A stretch of 23,978 nucleotides of DNA from Elysia marginata (lineage: Eukaryota > Mollusca > Gastropoda > Plakobranchidae): the NCBI GenBank assembly GCA_019649035.1, contig BMAT01008162.1, forward strand, positions 173,172 to 197,149, written 5' to 3'. Positions 10,739 to 21,175 of the stretch are shown piece by piece. A program made the position numbers and the translations under genes. Numbering within the stretch: position 1 is the first letter of the stretch; each line of letters begins with the position of its first letter. The notes under the pieces are model-generated. The model made no database searches, was not told the DNA's origin, and saw only the letters and a list, made by a program, of their open reading frames with translations.

Positions 10739-11078
10739 CATTATAGGCATGCATAAAAGAAAAAAAATACTGCAGGTTGCACTTATGTGCCATGTATTAT
10801 GGTATATCCTTCCAACTGGTATTCGACACCTTCAGTCTTTCAACTATTTACGAAAAAAAGTTTTAAAGAAATGACGTGAAATAGTTTGCATGCTGTGACA
10901 ACGAACGTTTTTGTAAGATGTATTTTCTCATACAGTACTATTTAATGCGCTTTTAAACTATATACATTTGCATTAATTTCATCATACTTTATGCAGCATG
11001 GTTACAAATTTTTAAATCTTTATGTATCCTTATTGTACTTCACTTTTACTTGTATACATAATATACATAAGTTTTTAT

Positions 11079-11254
11079 ATATCATCTAGAATTAGTATAA
11101 CTATCTTATGCTGTCCAACTCTCATGTTATATAAGAAAAGTCAAACAAGTCTTTTATTTAAATAATATGTATACATTTCTAGATATCATCTAGAACTAGT
11201 ATAACTATCTTATGCTGCCCAACTATCATGCTATATAAGAAGGGTCAAGCAAGT
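11079..11254. repeat. Direct duplication, about 72-bp units 104 bp apart
   Basis: Unit 1 (11079-11150) and unit 2 (11183-11254) both run from ATATCATCTAGAA through AGTATAACTATCTTATGCTG to TATATAAGAA and GTCAA-CAAGT. They differ at scattered bases only (for example CTGTCC/CTGCCC, CTCTCATGTT/CTATCATGCT and AAAAGTCAAAC/AGGGTCAAGC). A shared TGTATACAT lies upstream of each unit (about 11051 and 11169), so the duplicated segment may be slightly longer. No coding content is seen. Confidence 0.93.
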
Positions 11255-11758
11255 TCTGTTTTACTTACGTCAATATGGTTGAGTGAAAACAAAAATCTTG
11301 CAAAACAGTATGAAACATTCATTAACGTAACTTAAAATCAAATTCCTTAGGCGACGGATACAACGATATTCAAATCGACAATATCTTGATAGCAGTAAAA
11401 ACGTGCGGAGAAATCTTTGGCCTCAGCTATGAGCCCACTTGAGCGACGTTTTTAGTACTGGCTTCCGTGATGATAAAAAGATGATATAGTGTGATAGAAT
11501 GGCATAACATAACAGCTTAATGGTGCTAAAATGTGAGAGATGTTGACTACGAGACGTCACCTGGCACTGTCAGAAGTGTTGACGTATGGGGGAAATATTG
11601 GATCTCCTACATAACTTCATGTTTTATATGCCTTATCAGAGATGGGTGAGAGAAAGTTATTTCTACCAAAATGTATCTTTCTGGAGCACTAACACTGGTT
11701 TCAGTTAGCCCAAGGTAAAAAAACTGTCTAAGTCATGAAACAGCATCCTTGTCAGTGT
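11255..11758. other. Unassigned non-coding DNA
   Basis: No open frame, RNA gene or element was recognised in this interval. Confidence 0.5.
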
Positions 11759-11970
11759 ACAGACAGAAGCTGTGGTAGTGGTAACAGTTTTGTTATTTTA
11801 GTAATAGAAGCAGCATTAGAGGAGCAAGAGCAGCAGCTTTGGCAATAGTGGTCAAGGTAATAATAACAGCAGTATTATTTTAACATTAATCATAATAACA
11901 TTATTGGCACAAATAATATAATTAGTTGTAGTAGTAACAGCAGCAGCAGCAGCAACAACAGCAGTAGTGC
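11759..11970. repeat. CAG/GTA/TAA trinucleotide-rich region
   Basis: Imperfect triplets (GTAGTGGTAACAG, GAGCAAGAGCAGCAG, AATAATAACAGCAG) culminate in a purer run around 11937-11960 of CAGCAGCAGCAGCAGCAA. The triplet phase drifts and stops are present, so this is a degenerate microsatellite and not a polyglutamine exon. Confidence 0.8.
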
Positions 11971-13724
11971 TTTAAAAGGTTCTCAGCGAAATAATAGCAA
12001 ATCTGATAAAAGTCGAATTCATAATTGTAATGATCCTGTTAAAATGACTTTTTGAGTCCGGTTTGCGGCAGGACTGGTAATGATACTATTCTAAGTCTGC
12101 AGCCCAACATTGCCTGACGGACATTATTCTCATTAAGTTCAAGGAGTGAGAAGTATTAAATTACGATATGTGCTAAGTATGTTTGCTGAAAGAGAGGAAA
12201 ATGTTTCATGTAGGAGCTTAAATCCCTTAGAAGTTTTACATGACAGCTGGCTACGAGTGTATCCGGCCATCAGGCCAAGCTCATGCCCTGGAGCAGTAAA
12301 AAAATTGATAGTCCCCCCTAAGGGTAAAAATCTGCGGTTCTATTTTGGAGATGAACCAATAAATCTTAATGACTAGTGCGAGAGAACTAAGAATTCTTTT
12401 TCCACATTTTTGTTTTAAAGGAAACCAGTGTGCTTTGAAAAAAAAACAAATTAAAACAAATGAACCAGATGTTAGAAATGTCACGTTTAAAGTGCGTCAG
12501 TACTACATTTTCGGAAGCTTAGAACGTCAACGGTTATTGGGAATTTCCAAAGTTCTATGAGCAGGTTAAACATTAACCTTATACTTTTAAACTGGTTTTT
12601 TTTTGTAATCCTTTTCTCGACACTGATCTTGAAGATTATTGGTGACACGTTTATTTACAGTTTCAAAAAATGATTTAAAGCCCGCATTTTTTAATTCGTT
12701 TGTGAGAATACTGGGTGGTTCATCCAAAATATTAAAATGCCACCTCAGTCGTTTCTTTAGTTAATAAACTTTCGTCACGAGCAGAAAATAAGGAATGAGT
12801 TACGCATACAGACACTGGGTTTGTTTTCTTTTGGAGCAGAAAGGGACAGAAAAAAAATAGAATGCCTTTGTATCATCATTCTATTCTTGCAGGAGTTAAG
12901 AATATGTTGCCTGAAGGAAAAAAACACCCCTTAATAATTATCGAAATGATTCAATTAAACAATGTTTTTTTTATTTGATAGTCACAGTAAATTATGTTCT
13001 TTGAGCAAAAAATCTACCTCGAGGCATTACTTTCATTCTGTTCAGTTATGTGGTAGTTTGGCAATATGCCAAACTATTGTTAGTATTATTAGATGCGGGC
13101 TTCAGGTTTCTATCAGGGTCCAATGCTCACAAAATTTGGAGATAGCTAAGACGTATGATCTCCTGAATTCTAAAAGAAAACAAGCTCGGCGTTCTTAAAA
13201 GAATTTTTTAAATCTTCAAATAAGAGAAAAGTATCGCAGCTAGGAAAACGACAAAAAAAAAAGACCGCCACTGGATGAATATTCGAGCAGAGGGAGGTTC
13301 AACGTAAAACTAACCGTGAATAGCGACAATAGCGTCGATATAATGTCGCACCTAGGACAGTTGAAAAGGACGATGGATGAAACTTACATTAGTACAAAAC
13401 AAAGTAAAAACAAGATCACTTTATTTTCCAAAAATTAATAAAGCTATTCACCTAAAAATGGAGGTGTATAATATCTTTCACGCTGATGTTACTTGAATTG
13501 GAAAATAGAGGGGCGGCTGTAATGTTAGGGCGTTTGTGTACCATGCTGGAGACCAAAAGTTCATTTTGTTTCAACCGAATCAACACAGTCCCAGCACAGA
13601 TAACAGACACTGATTAAACCTAAACAAAGACAAGAATAACAATAACAGCGACAAAAACGACTAACACATACATCAATTACGACAGTACACACAAACAAAT
13701 GAAGCACCAATTACCACAAAATTG
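11971..13724. other. Unassigned non-coding DNA
   Basis: Four open frames of 63-78 codons (12146-12376 plus, 12281-12484 minus, 12369-12560 plus, 12962-13198 plus) have no motif I recognise. A perfect 10-bp hairpin with a 3-nt loop (TAGTTTGGCA at 13054-13063, TGCCAAACTA at 13067-13076) lies inside the last of these. It is too short to call as an RNA gene or terminator. Confidence 0.45.
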
Positions 13725-14020
13725 CAAATCCAATTTTCTTTTTAGATTTTAGAGCCTTTTGTCTGCCACGACTACTCTCACTATTTAAAGGTTACCCTTT
13801 CTACATCAATCTCGAAGAAATGACATCTGTCTTTTTCTTATATTATAATGAGTTGTCGCTTCATCCAAGTTTGCTTCAGAACGCTTTCGCTTGTGATCCT
13901 ATCTGTTCACGGATTCCATACAATTCTTCTGAGGAACCACATATCTACTGACTTGAGTCTTTTTTGTGTGTCTTTGTCTAACGCCCACCTCTCGCATCCA
14001 TAATTATAAAAGAATAGACC
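13725..14020 (-). pseudogene. LINE reverse-transcriptase C-terminal remnant, interrupted
   Basis: Minus-strand translation matches the end of endonuclease/reverse-transcriptase polyproteins of non-LTR retrotransposons (the 'craniofacial development protein 2-like' type). The first block is YNYGCERWALDKDTQKRLKS then VDMWFLRRIVWNP (14012-13910). A premature TGA at 13907-13909 falls exactly where the family has Trp (…PWTDR…). The same frame then continues TDRITSESVLKQ to about 13842. After a frameshift it reads IRKRQMSFLRD, stop, CRKGNL (about 13842-13790), and after another shift SRGRQKALKSK (about 13770-13740). The family order GCE-W-L, MW-LRR, WTDR, IRKRQ--FL, GRQ is preserved. This segment lies C-terminal to the catalytic palm and fingers, which are absent, so the copy is a dead, strongly 5'-truncated fragment. 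The clade (RTE-like or another) is not certain. Confidence 0.85.
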
Positions 14021-14776
14021 GCTAAAAAGCGAAGATCTATGGTTAAAAAAAAAACAGTTAAAAAAAACATTAAACCAGATGGAGGAGATTATGGGGAACA
14101 ATTGTGTCTTGAGCAAAACAGAGTTGTTTTGCATGGATATTCGTTTTTTACATCATGCACACATCTCCCATTGAATGTTATGGTGTAACCCATCCAACTA
14201 TTCACTTGCTTTATCATGCTTCATTTATTTACAAGCTGTATTACTGGGGGTTCTGGTCGCTTCTGATAATTAAATCGTATACATGATAGTTATGCATATA
14301 TAGTTGTTTCTATCAAATCGATAGCATTGATAAACAAAAGAGAGATAGAAAAGAAATATCCCTGTATAACACATCTTTTATCTATTAGGCTCTTGAGGGA
14401 TTCAGTACTACGTCTAAAAACGCCCACCCTAGTTTGTAGTTTGAATTATATGTCGTGAATTCAAGTCTCAAAACAGTTGGTCAAAGAATAACGTGCCCCA
14501 CTTTATTTACAAGTATTATATCAATCAGTGTGAAGGCTTTAATAGGATTTAAAAAAGGCGTAAGACGAAACTTTTCGTGTGTTCGAATCGAATACAAAAA
14601 TTTGCCTGTGCGTTTCATAGACGATTACGATATACACTTTAATAAGGACAGAATACGTAAGAGCAATGAAATAAAAACACTTTTCATCTGTTATTTCAAG
14701 ATTTGTTCACATAAAGCCCGTTTAACAGTCATGACGAATATCCGCTATGATAGACTTCGGACTGTCTAAGAACTGT
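14021..14776. other. Unassigned DNA between LINE fragment and MITE
   Basis: A 104-codon plus-strand open frame (14455-14769, opening at GTG with no ATG at its start) has a Lys/Arg/Ile-rich product with no motif I recognise. It stops eight bases before the transposon target-site duplication. I treat it as probable chance, with low certainty. Confidence 0.4.
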
Positions 14777-14785
14777 CTCCGGACC
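14777..14785 (+). repeat. Target-site duplication, left copy
   Basis: CTCCGGACC lies directly before the left terminal inverted repeat and is repeated identically at 15246-15254. Confidence 0.85.
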
Positions 14786-15245
14786 GCAGGAATGAAAACT
14801 CACTAGACTTCTGTAGGTAACTCTCTAAATTATGAAGCTATAATAAATACTAAAGAGCGCTAATGATGTCATTGACTGAGTTATTTTTTTAAAGCTTTGA
14901 TCCCATCGCGATGCTTGATACCCCATCAAAGGTTCGGAAAAGACCAAGAATGGAAGTTTCAGAAAACATTCAATGAAGCAGACTGACAGTAGGGCCTACG
15001 GTTGGCTTTCTTGGCCTCTGTCGCTCTCTGTGATGAGAGCCTGTGATACTACGATTCGTTGTTGAAATCTTTAGGCGATCTAGATTGAATCCTATAGATC
15101 TTCAGACAGAGCTTTCTTTTCCAATCATTATTGCTAAATAAACGTGCCAAATGCTTACTTCTCCTTTTTTGATTTGATCTAGCGAGACTAAATCTAGGGA
15201 GACATGACGTCATCTACAGAAGTCTAGAGGAGTTTTCATTCCCGC
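14786..15245. mobile_element. Non-autonomous DNA transposon (MITE), Mutator-like by 9-bp TSD
   Basis: The element is 460 bp. Its left end reads GCAGGAATGAAAACTC, then ACTAGACTTCTGTAGGTAAC (14786-14821). The reverse complement of its right end reads GCGGGAATGAAAACTC, then CTCTAGACTTCTGTAGATGAC (15245-15209). The two termini agree at about 31 of 37 aligned positions. It is flanked by the perfect 9-bp direct repeat CTCCGGACC. Nine-base duplications are typical of Mutator-like transposases; hAT and P elements normally give 8 and Tc1/mariner gives TA. The interior has no transposase-coding frame, so mobilisation would have needed a transposase from elsewhere. The right end also holds the palindrome TGACGTCA (15205-15212). 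The superfamily rests on TSD length alone. Confidence 0.85.
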
Positions 15246-15254
15246 CTCCGGACC
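15246..15254 (+). repeat. Target-site duplication, right copy
   Basis: CTCCGGACC follows the right terminus and is identical to 14777-14785. The repeat is itself partly palindromic (TCCGGA). Confidence 0.85.
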
Positions 15255-16330
15255 AATGATCCGTTTTAGCTTTCACTTAATGCACGCCCGTGTAAAATGG
15301 TTTAGCTGATTTGAAGGGACAGAAGTTTTTTTCAAAGTCTCTTGTCCAGAGACGGTTCAGACTCTTTCTTATGAGTAAACGCATCATTTGATGAAACGGG
15401 CATAACTCTTCACGTCTCACCGCATAATCTGCGCCTGTCTGTACAAGATAAAGAAAACAAAACAAAAAATTCCTTGCGTTTTGTCTAAAAATTTTCAAAT
15501 TTTCCGCTTTGTTTGGCACACTCGTTGAATCTGAACTGAACTGCCTGTCTTCCAAAGGCTAAGCTTGGAGTCCTCACAAAGTTGAAAGATTTTGATAAGC
15601 ATTTGAGGTAATATCTGGGCTTGTGCGAGACAACCCTTGTCTAGACTGGTTCCGGCTGCAAGGGCCTTTCAAGATGGGACATTTAATTAGTACCACATGA
15701 AATAGTAATATTATAAAAAAGGCTCAAATTTTTTTTTTTTAAGTCGCGTGGCCTTTTTTTTCGTAAACGTTAAACTGTGCAAAGTTTAGAAATGTGTGCG
15801 TTTATTTCTATGCCTTTTTTTAAATTTCTCATTTTCATTTCTTTAAAAACGTATAGTTCTTTTCTTTCTGCAGCTCTGTACTTTTATACAATCTCTGTAT
15901 TTATCGTTGTAGATGATAGATGAGGTATACAATTCTGTTATATTCGACAAATCTTTATTTTTTTAAATATCTCGCGACTTTTGCAGATGAGTGAGATGTC
16001 GAACATTCTTATCTGAGAAAACACCCTCAAAAAGTACATTTTTCGTCTTTTTTCCAATTAAATTTCAATCATAAAATATAACACGTTTTTACAAAATATG
16101 GATAGTTTCATAAAATATTTGATATTTGGAAGCTCCGGAAAATGCTTTGGTAAAAAAGCAACAACTACTCATTCGCAGTGATAGGCAGATAAATGACATC
16201 GTCAATTTTTATGTCTTATTAAAGTTGTAGAAAATGATTTATGACCTAATAGTCATCTAATGCCTACCTGTCTTTGTTGCAAACCCTTATTTCCTCTCTC
16301 TGTCTATCTTTTTCTATGTCTTTTTTGTGG
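15255..16330. other. Unassigned AT-rich non-coding DNA
   Basis: A 92-codon minus-strand frame (15277-15555) has no recognised motif. T- and A-tracts are common (for example 15729-15741). No element boundaries were seen. Confidence 0.45.
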
Positions 16331-16656
16331 AGCAGCGTGGCTCAGTGGTTAGCGCGTCGGACTTGTGATCCGGCGGTCGCGGGTTCGATTCCCGACCACG
16401 ACACATGTTGTAACTGCCTTAAGAAAGCAATTTATACACACTTTCCTCAGTCCACCCACCTGTAAAATGGGTACCTGGCTATAGACAATCCTTGGAATTT
16501 GTAGAATGTTAGTATTTGAGCACCTAACAGGCATCCGTGCTGTAATGCTCTAAAATAGGAGTTGGATTTGCCTTAGTGTGTATTGCTCTACCATATAATT
16601 AAAGACTGAAACTGCCTTCGCCGGGGGAAGACTATAATCCATATTTTAAAAAAAAT
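16331..16656 (+). mobile_element. tRNA-derived SINE with Meta-like core domain
   Basis: The head (16331-16402) carries a full Pol III A-box (TGGCTCAGTGG, 16338-16348) and an exact B-box (GGTTCGATTCC, 16382-16392). It has an intact anticodon-type arm TCGGA-CTTGTGA-TCCGG, but the acceptor arm does not pair properly, so it is not a functional tRNA gene. The body follows without a break. Bases 16444-16479 (TCCTCAGTCCACCCACCTGT, then AAAATGGGTACCTGGC) resemble the Meta core shared by SINEs of many invertebrates. Further unique 3' sequence (about 16480-16645) ends in an A-rich stretch near 16645-16656, which I take as the tail. I could not find convincing target-site duplications. The internal promoter boxes are intact, so transcription is conceivable. 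The core name is from memory of the family. Confidence 0.82.
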
Positions 16657-16680
16657 TCCCTGACACACTTTCACTCCCTG

Positions 16681-16724
16681 TCGCCCTCTCTCTCTCTGTC
16701 TCTCTGTCTCTCTCTCTCTCTCTC
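16681..16724. repeat. (CT)n microsatellite
   Basis: CT dinucleotide runs with CTGT interruptions begin about 25 bases after the SINE tail. Further pyrimidine-rich sequence continues to about 16770. Confidence 0.93.
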
Positions 16725-17338
16725 ATTAGCGTTATACCTCTCTATATGCCTCTCTTTATCTTCATCTCTCTATTTCCCACTATTTTCCTGTAACTTTCGC
16801 TATGAATCATTATAAACTGTAAGAATAAGAACTTCAATTCTTTTCTTTTTCACGGGTTCTTGTAACTTCGTACGGATATCAACTTTGTGTGAACTTCAAT
16901 CCCTCATAACTCTCCCATTTTTACCAGGGGTATGTATATTCGCCACAAGCCTGCTAAACGGTCATTCACCCCCAATACATCACACAGACGAAATGTATCC
17001 ACTCACGACCCAATTACTCGTACACGTGTTTATAAAATCGTGTGGTCTACTAGAAAAAAAATACCAAATTAAACTAATAAACGTAACTATCTGTTTCATA
17101 GAGATCAAAATGACCTTAACGAGAGAAACAAAGGTGGAAAACCCTTCAAATCCTTCTAGGGTGACGCATGTTATCAATATCTAATACGTTTTTCACGCGC
17201 TTTATCAGTGTCGCTGGTTATTTATTAACGCTGAGATTTAATTACGCAATACCATAACAGACCATACGACTTTGTAGTGAAGTTTGTCAAGATATCGCTC
17301 TATCACGCTCTACCATCCGTATGGAGGATGGCTCTCTG
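16725..17338. other. Unassigned non-coding DNA
   Basis: Overlapping open frames on both strands (16885-17184 plus, 99 codons; 16980-17177 minus) share a stop-poor patch and show no recognisable domain. CCATCC/GGATGG at about 17314-17332 can form a small hairpin. Confidence 0.4.
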
Positions 17339-17512
17339 CTAAATCTTGGTATATAGCTGCTTTCTCGAAATGTGAATGAAGGTCCATGTCCTCTCGCCAC
17401 AAATTCCGTCATCCGTGATCATCCTGACATAATCCACTCGGGCTCCGACGGGAAATGACCTCTGGCGTATCGACAAAACACATGGGATTCCCAGCTTAGG
17501 AGAAGCTTTCAT
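17339..17512 (-). CDS. Unrecognised short open frame in GC-richer patch
   Basis: A 57-codon minus-strand frame starts at the ATG at 17512-17510 and ends at a TAG at 17341-17339. It stays open upstream of that ATG for about 15 more codons. The product is mixed hydrophilic, not low complexity, with a segment VDYVRMITDDGICGERTWTF. It sits in a stretch (about 17300-17640) clearly richer in G+C than its surroundings, which is unusual for this window. A second minus frame over the same bases is also largely open, which weakens the case. I do not recognise it. It could be part of an exon, the decayed 3' region of a mobile element, or chance. No signal peptide or membrane segment is seen. Confidence 0.2.
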   Translation of the reverse strand: MKASPKLGIPCVLSIRQRSFPVGARVDYVRMITDDGICGERTWTFIHISRKQLYTKI

Positions 17513-18150
17513 AAGACATTCACAGATTACGCATACCTGGCGATGGGAACCAAGTTACGAACAGAAGCACTGGTGCTGTATCTTTTAGTGTGGTCTCGAG
17601 CGCTATCGAAGACTTTCAATAAAGATCTTAGCCAGCATTGACGGGGCAAACACCCACATAACTATACACGTTCAACATGGTTGAGTTTTAAAGAATGATG
17701 TTTTTTAAGTCATATACAGGTAATAAGATTTCGATTTCCATGTCCTGACGTATTTTTTCAGACGTGTCTGACCTAATACTATTAAAATCACAAGCAAAAA
17801 CTTATGTTGCGGAGATTTCCCTTCAGAACTTATTTCTATTATCCTATACTATCAGTCATGCCGGCAAATAATTGATTCTTTTACTCTATCTCTTAATAAT
17901 ACTGTGGCTTGTGGAGACACTCACAATTTTTTAAAGCTTAAGTAGTCAGATACAGAATGTCAATTACCTTAGAAAATCATTTGAAAACACCAAATCCAAT
18001 GTGTGGAATCATATTTCTCTCGTTCTTTCTTTTGTTTATCTCTTTCTTTCTATGTGACTTATTATATTTTTGTAATTTCTTTGTCCATATAAAACACCAG
18101 AATGACTGAAAAAAAAAAACTTCGAGTGTGAATAATTCACTTATCATAAG
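17513..18150. other. Unassigned non-coding DNA
   Basis: The GC-richer patch continues to about 17640 and then returns to AT-rich sequence. The minus-strand frame 17977-18237 (86 codons) is Phe/Lys-rich and unrecognised. Confidence 0.4.
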
Positions 18151-18152
18151 AC

Positions 18153-18222
18153 AGCAACGGAAGCTCAGTGGGAAAAGCTTTGTATCTTCTGATGCGAAGG
18201 CATTGCATGCTGAAGATAAAAT
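18153..18222 (+). repeat. Possible degraded tRNA-derived SINE head
   Basis: GGAAGCTCAGTGGGAAAAGC (18159-18178) resembles a tRNA D-arm/A-box with one changed base. TTCTGATGCGAAGG follows at the spacing of an anticodon loop and 3' stem. The B-box position (ATTGCATGCTGAAG) does not match GGTTCGANTCC, so either the second half is eroded or the resemblance is accidental. No body domain was identified downstream. Confidence 0.3.
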
Positions 18223-21076
18223 CATATTACATAGCAAGAATTTTTTCGGTCATTGTCAATATAAGTCTACTTCAATCCCCTGCTAATTATATAATTTTCA
18301 ATCATTGGTGCTTACACAGTGGCTGTATTTATTTTATCTTCCATACGACAGTGATTATCATACAAATGGAATCGATTCTCAATCCACCTCAATAATATTG
18401 CTTCATCGTTTTGTGTATGGTGGTCGTCGGGAAACGCCTAGAGGTTTCTTTTTTTTTGCTATACCTCTGAATGTGAGTCACTAGAGAAACAGGGTGGAAA
18501 GGAATGCTGTTTAAGTTTGCGAGAGCAGCTTTTAATTCCACGCCCTATTATTGCATCGTTGGTTTTGTCCAATAGACCAGTCCAACGTAACCAGATGCTA
18601 CACACCACACGAGTGCGTCACTCCGCCTTTTGGCTAAAGACCGCTCGAGTAGCTTTAAATGTTGAAGTCTTACTTTTATAACAGGGCAATAGAGCCTGTT
18701 GGAGCTTTCTTCTGTTGTCGAAAAAATCCAGAACTGTGGTAACAGTTTACCATTAATTATTATGCAGTTACCAGCCTTGTATATGTGCATAACTTCACGA
18801 CATATATACTGGAGATGAAAAGGAGCTAATACTACTCTTAAAATTAAGACTGATTTTACATCCAAATGACAGAAAAAAAAGGTGAGGTTTACACACAGCT
18901 TTAGACCTTTCTATGAAAAAAAAACGTTTTACATTTTTAAGCAAATATCCTTATGTTTCTCAATTTACTGTTTTTATATTTTTTTCATGGAAATATTAAC
19001 CGCATTTTCTCTAATCGACATCAAAGTTTTAACAGCAGCTACGCTATTCTTAACTTGTCTTCTTTATTTCTTGCAAATAGTTAGACTTGTGCAAACATCC
19101 AACCTAAAATTAAAGTAAACAGTTTTCTTTTAAAATCTAGGAAACAATCATTGAATTTAGCCAAATATGTCGGTACATTTATAAAAATAGAACAACATAA
19201 TTAGCTGTTTCTTGAAACAGCGAAGAGAACTGGTAAAAAAAAATGCAATGTCGCTGAGGAAAATAGATTAATGTGAATAAACAAGGTATGGAAAAAAATT
19301 AATTGACGATAAATTAAAAAAAAAAAACAAAAAACTTTTTAGAGTCGAAGTATAAGTTGTTGAGAGAAAGTCGATACAAAATTCAAAGATAAAACCACAT
19401 CTGTGATTGAAAAAGTTTATGTAATATCTCCACAAATCTAAACATAAAAGGCAAAAAGATCTATAAAATAGACATCCATCGAATTTTCATGCCAAGGCCG
19501 AATCTCATAACTTAAACTTACAAACTGTTTCACTTAGTGCAGTAAATGCAAACATTCATAGAAAAATTACAATGAGAATAAGGGTATTAGAAAAAAATAT
19601 AACTATGAGATGCGAAATATCCATAATAAGATTAAAGGTTCAATTTTGCAATATATCAGAATCATTTTGTTTTAAAGCTAAAAATTAGAACCCATCATTA
19701 TAATGAAAATGTACGCGAAGAATACAAACACTCGCTTAAAATGCAAGCCTGAGTGCACTAGATGTCAAACCCTTTTACAATTTGACAAGAAACTCTGTAT
19801 TTAGCAGATCTAGATCTAGAAAAAAAAAGAAAATCCTCACAATTCCCAAAATTTCAAGCAAACAGTTTTTCCGTACATTGAAAAGCAAATTTTGAGCAAA
19901 AAAACCTACATAGGAATTGAGGTGAATTAGCAGATGTCAAAATATTGCAAGGGTTTACAAGGCAGTGACAGTCCGATGATGTTCCAGCCATTAATCAAAT
20001 TCTTCTCATTTCCGCTGTTTCACGTCAACAAATTTCTTTCTTCGTCTTGTCTTAGGTTAAAAAAGAACTTTCCTGTTCAAATGAGAAAATTGAAAGCTTA
20101 AACTAAAAGGCCTTGACCGTCCATTAGCTTTTTCTTGTTCGTTTATTCTGAACATGTCAGATGCTAAATACTGCGATTTGTATTGTAGAGGACAAAAGGG
20201 TCTAAAATTTCTAATTCAATATCATAACATAATATTAAGGGGAAAATGATTTTAAAGGCAATACTGCTGCTGCCGCTAGTATTTACAATAAAATAATAAT
20301 GATGAAATAACAAAAACAATAATAGTCGTATACTTAAAGGAAATAGAGGCATGTTTTGCCAACCGCTGCGGGTTCGGCATATATGGCTAAAACCCAACAA
20401 TGTTGTATTGATAGGTAGGGTATGGCATCGTTCTAGGGAGATGCACCAAAGTCTGGAAAAAAGTCTGGAGAATTTTTTTTTTATCTTTAAGATTTTCTTT
20501 GCTACATACGCTAATGAAAATATTGACCTAGATAAGGATCAGCAGGTAATGGTATTACTGCGGACGTCAGAGAGAACTATGATATAAATCGACAGAGATG
20601 GTTTGAGAGGAGAAGGCAAACTATAAACGGATGCAAACTTACAATTATGTTTGAAGTTTTATTAATACAGTTAATGCGAAGTTACACAAGGACATAAAAA
20701 AGAAATGGCAACTTTTGACACAGCCCAGTCTAACTACCCGGCCAGGTTGGAAATACAACGATCAATTGATACACTTCAAGCCGTGATAGATTTAATGAAT
20801 AATATTATTACAGTCATGTTCGAATCATCTCTCCATTTCTATCCAAATCTCAGTTAAGACAAAATTCTTATTGGCAATCATAAATAAAATCAAGTTTATG
20901 TTTTTGTTGTTAAAAATTAATTACATTTGAACTTGTTTTAACTGCTTGTTAGTCCATTTTGTCACGTAATGGCATCTGTTTATTACCAGCCTAATATAGA
21001 AGTTATTATCTTAAGTCCAGTCTATATCTCACTTGATGGAGGTGAAGAAGAGGGAGAAATTTACCTAGAAATTGGG
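18223..21076. other. Unassigned AT-rich non-coding stretch
   Basis: About 2.85 kb with no supported gene. A 105-codon minus-strand frame (18548-18865) is not low complexity but contains no domain I recognise. Frames at 18882-19118 (plus), 20164-20400 (minus) and 20351-20587 (plus) are 78 codons each, the last two overlapping on opposite strands. A short TCTAGATCTAGA palindromic repeat is at about 19807-19820. A-rich runs are frequent near 19240-19330. Confidence 0.45.
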
Positions 21077-21118
21077 AGAGAGTAGAGAAAGACAGAGAGA
21101 GACAAAGAGAGAGACAAC

Positions 21119-21173
<55 letters not shown>

Positions 21174-21175
21174 CG
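21077..21175. repeat. (GA)n microsatellite
   Basis: Purine-only plus strand with a long uninterrupted GA run at about 21127-21167, flanked by GAGACA/GAAAGA variants. The minus-strand frame 21006-21353 (115 codons, with a Ser-Leu run) is a product of this tract and not a gene. Confidence 0.95.

Noticed and set aside
13054..13076. Perfect 10-bp hairpin with 3-nt loop
   Set aside because: It is too short for a microRNA precursor, and no bacterial-type terminator context applies in this genome.
14455..14769. 104-codon plus-strand open frame next to the MITE
   Set aside because: It opens at GTG, shows no family motif and is only weakly distinguishable from chance; kept as a note, not as a CDS.
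16331..16402. Functional tRNA gene
   Set aside because: The D- and acceptor stems do not pair properly, and a SINE body continues directly from the unit.
16274..16465. 63-codon plus-strand open frame, and the opposite frame 16349-16534
   Set aside because: Both are translations through the tRNA-derived SINE head.
18548..18865. 105-codon minus-strand open frame
   Set aside because: No recognisable domain or signal. One frame of this length is within chance expectation for two strands of AT-rich DNA this long.
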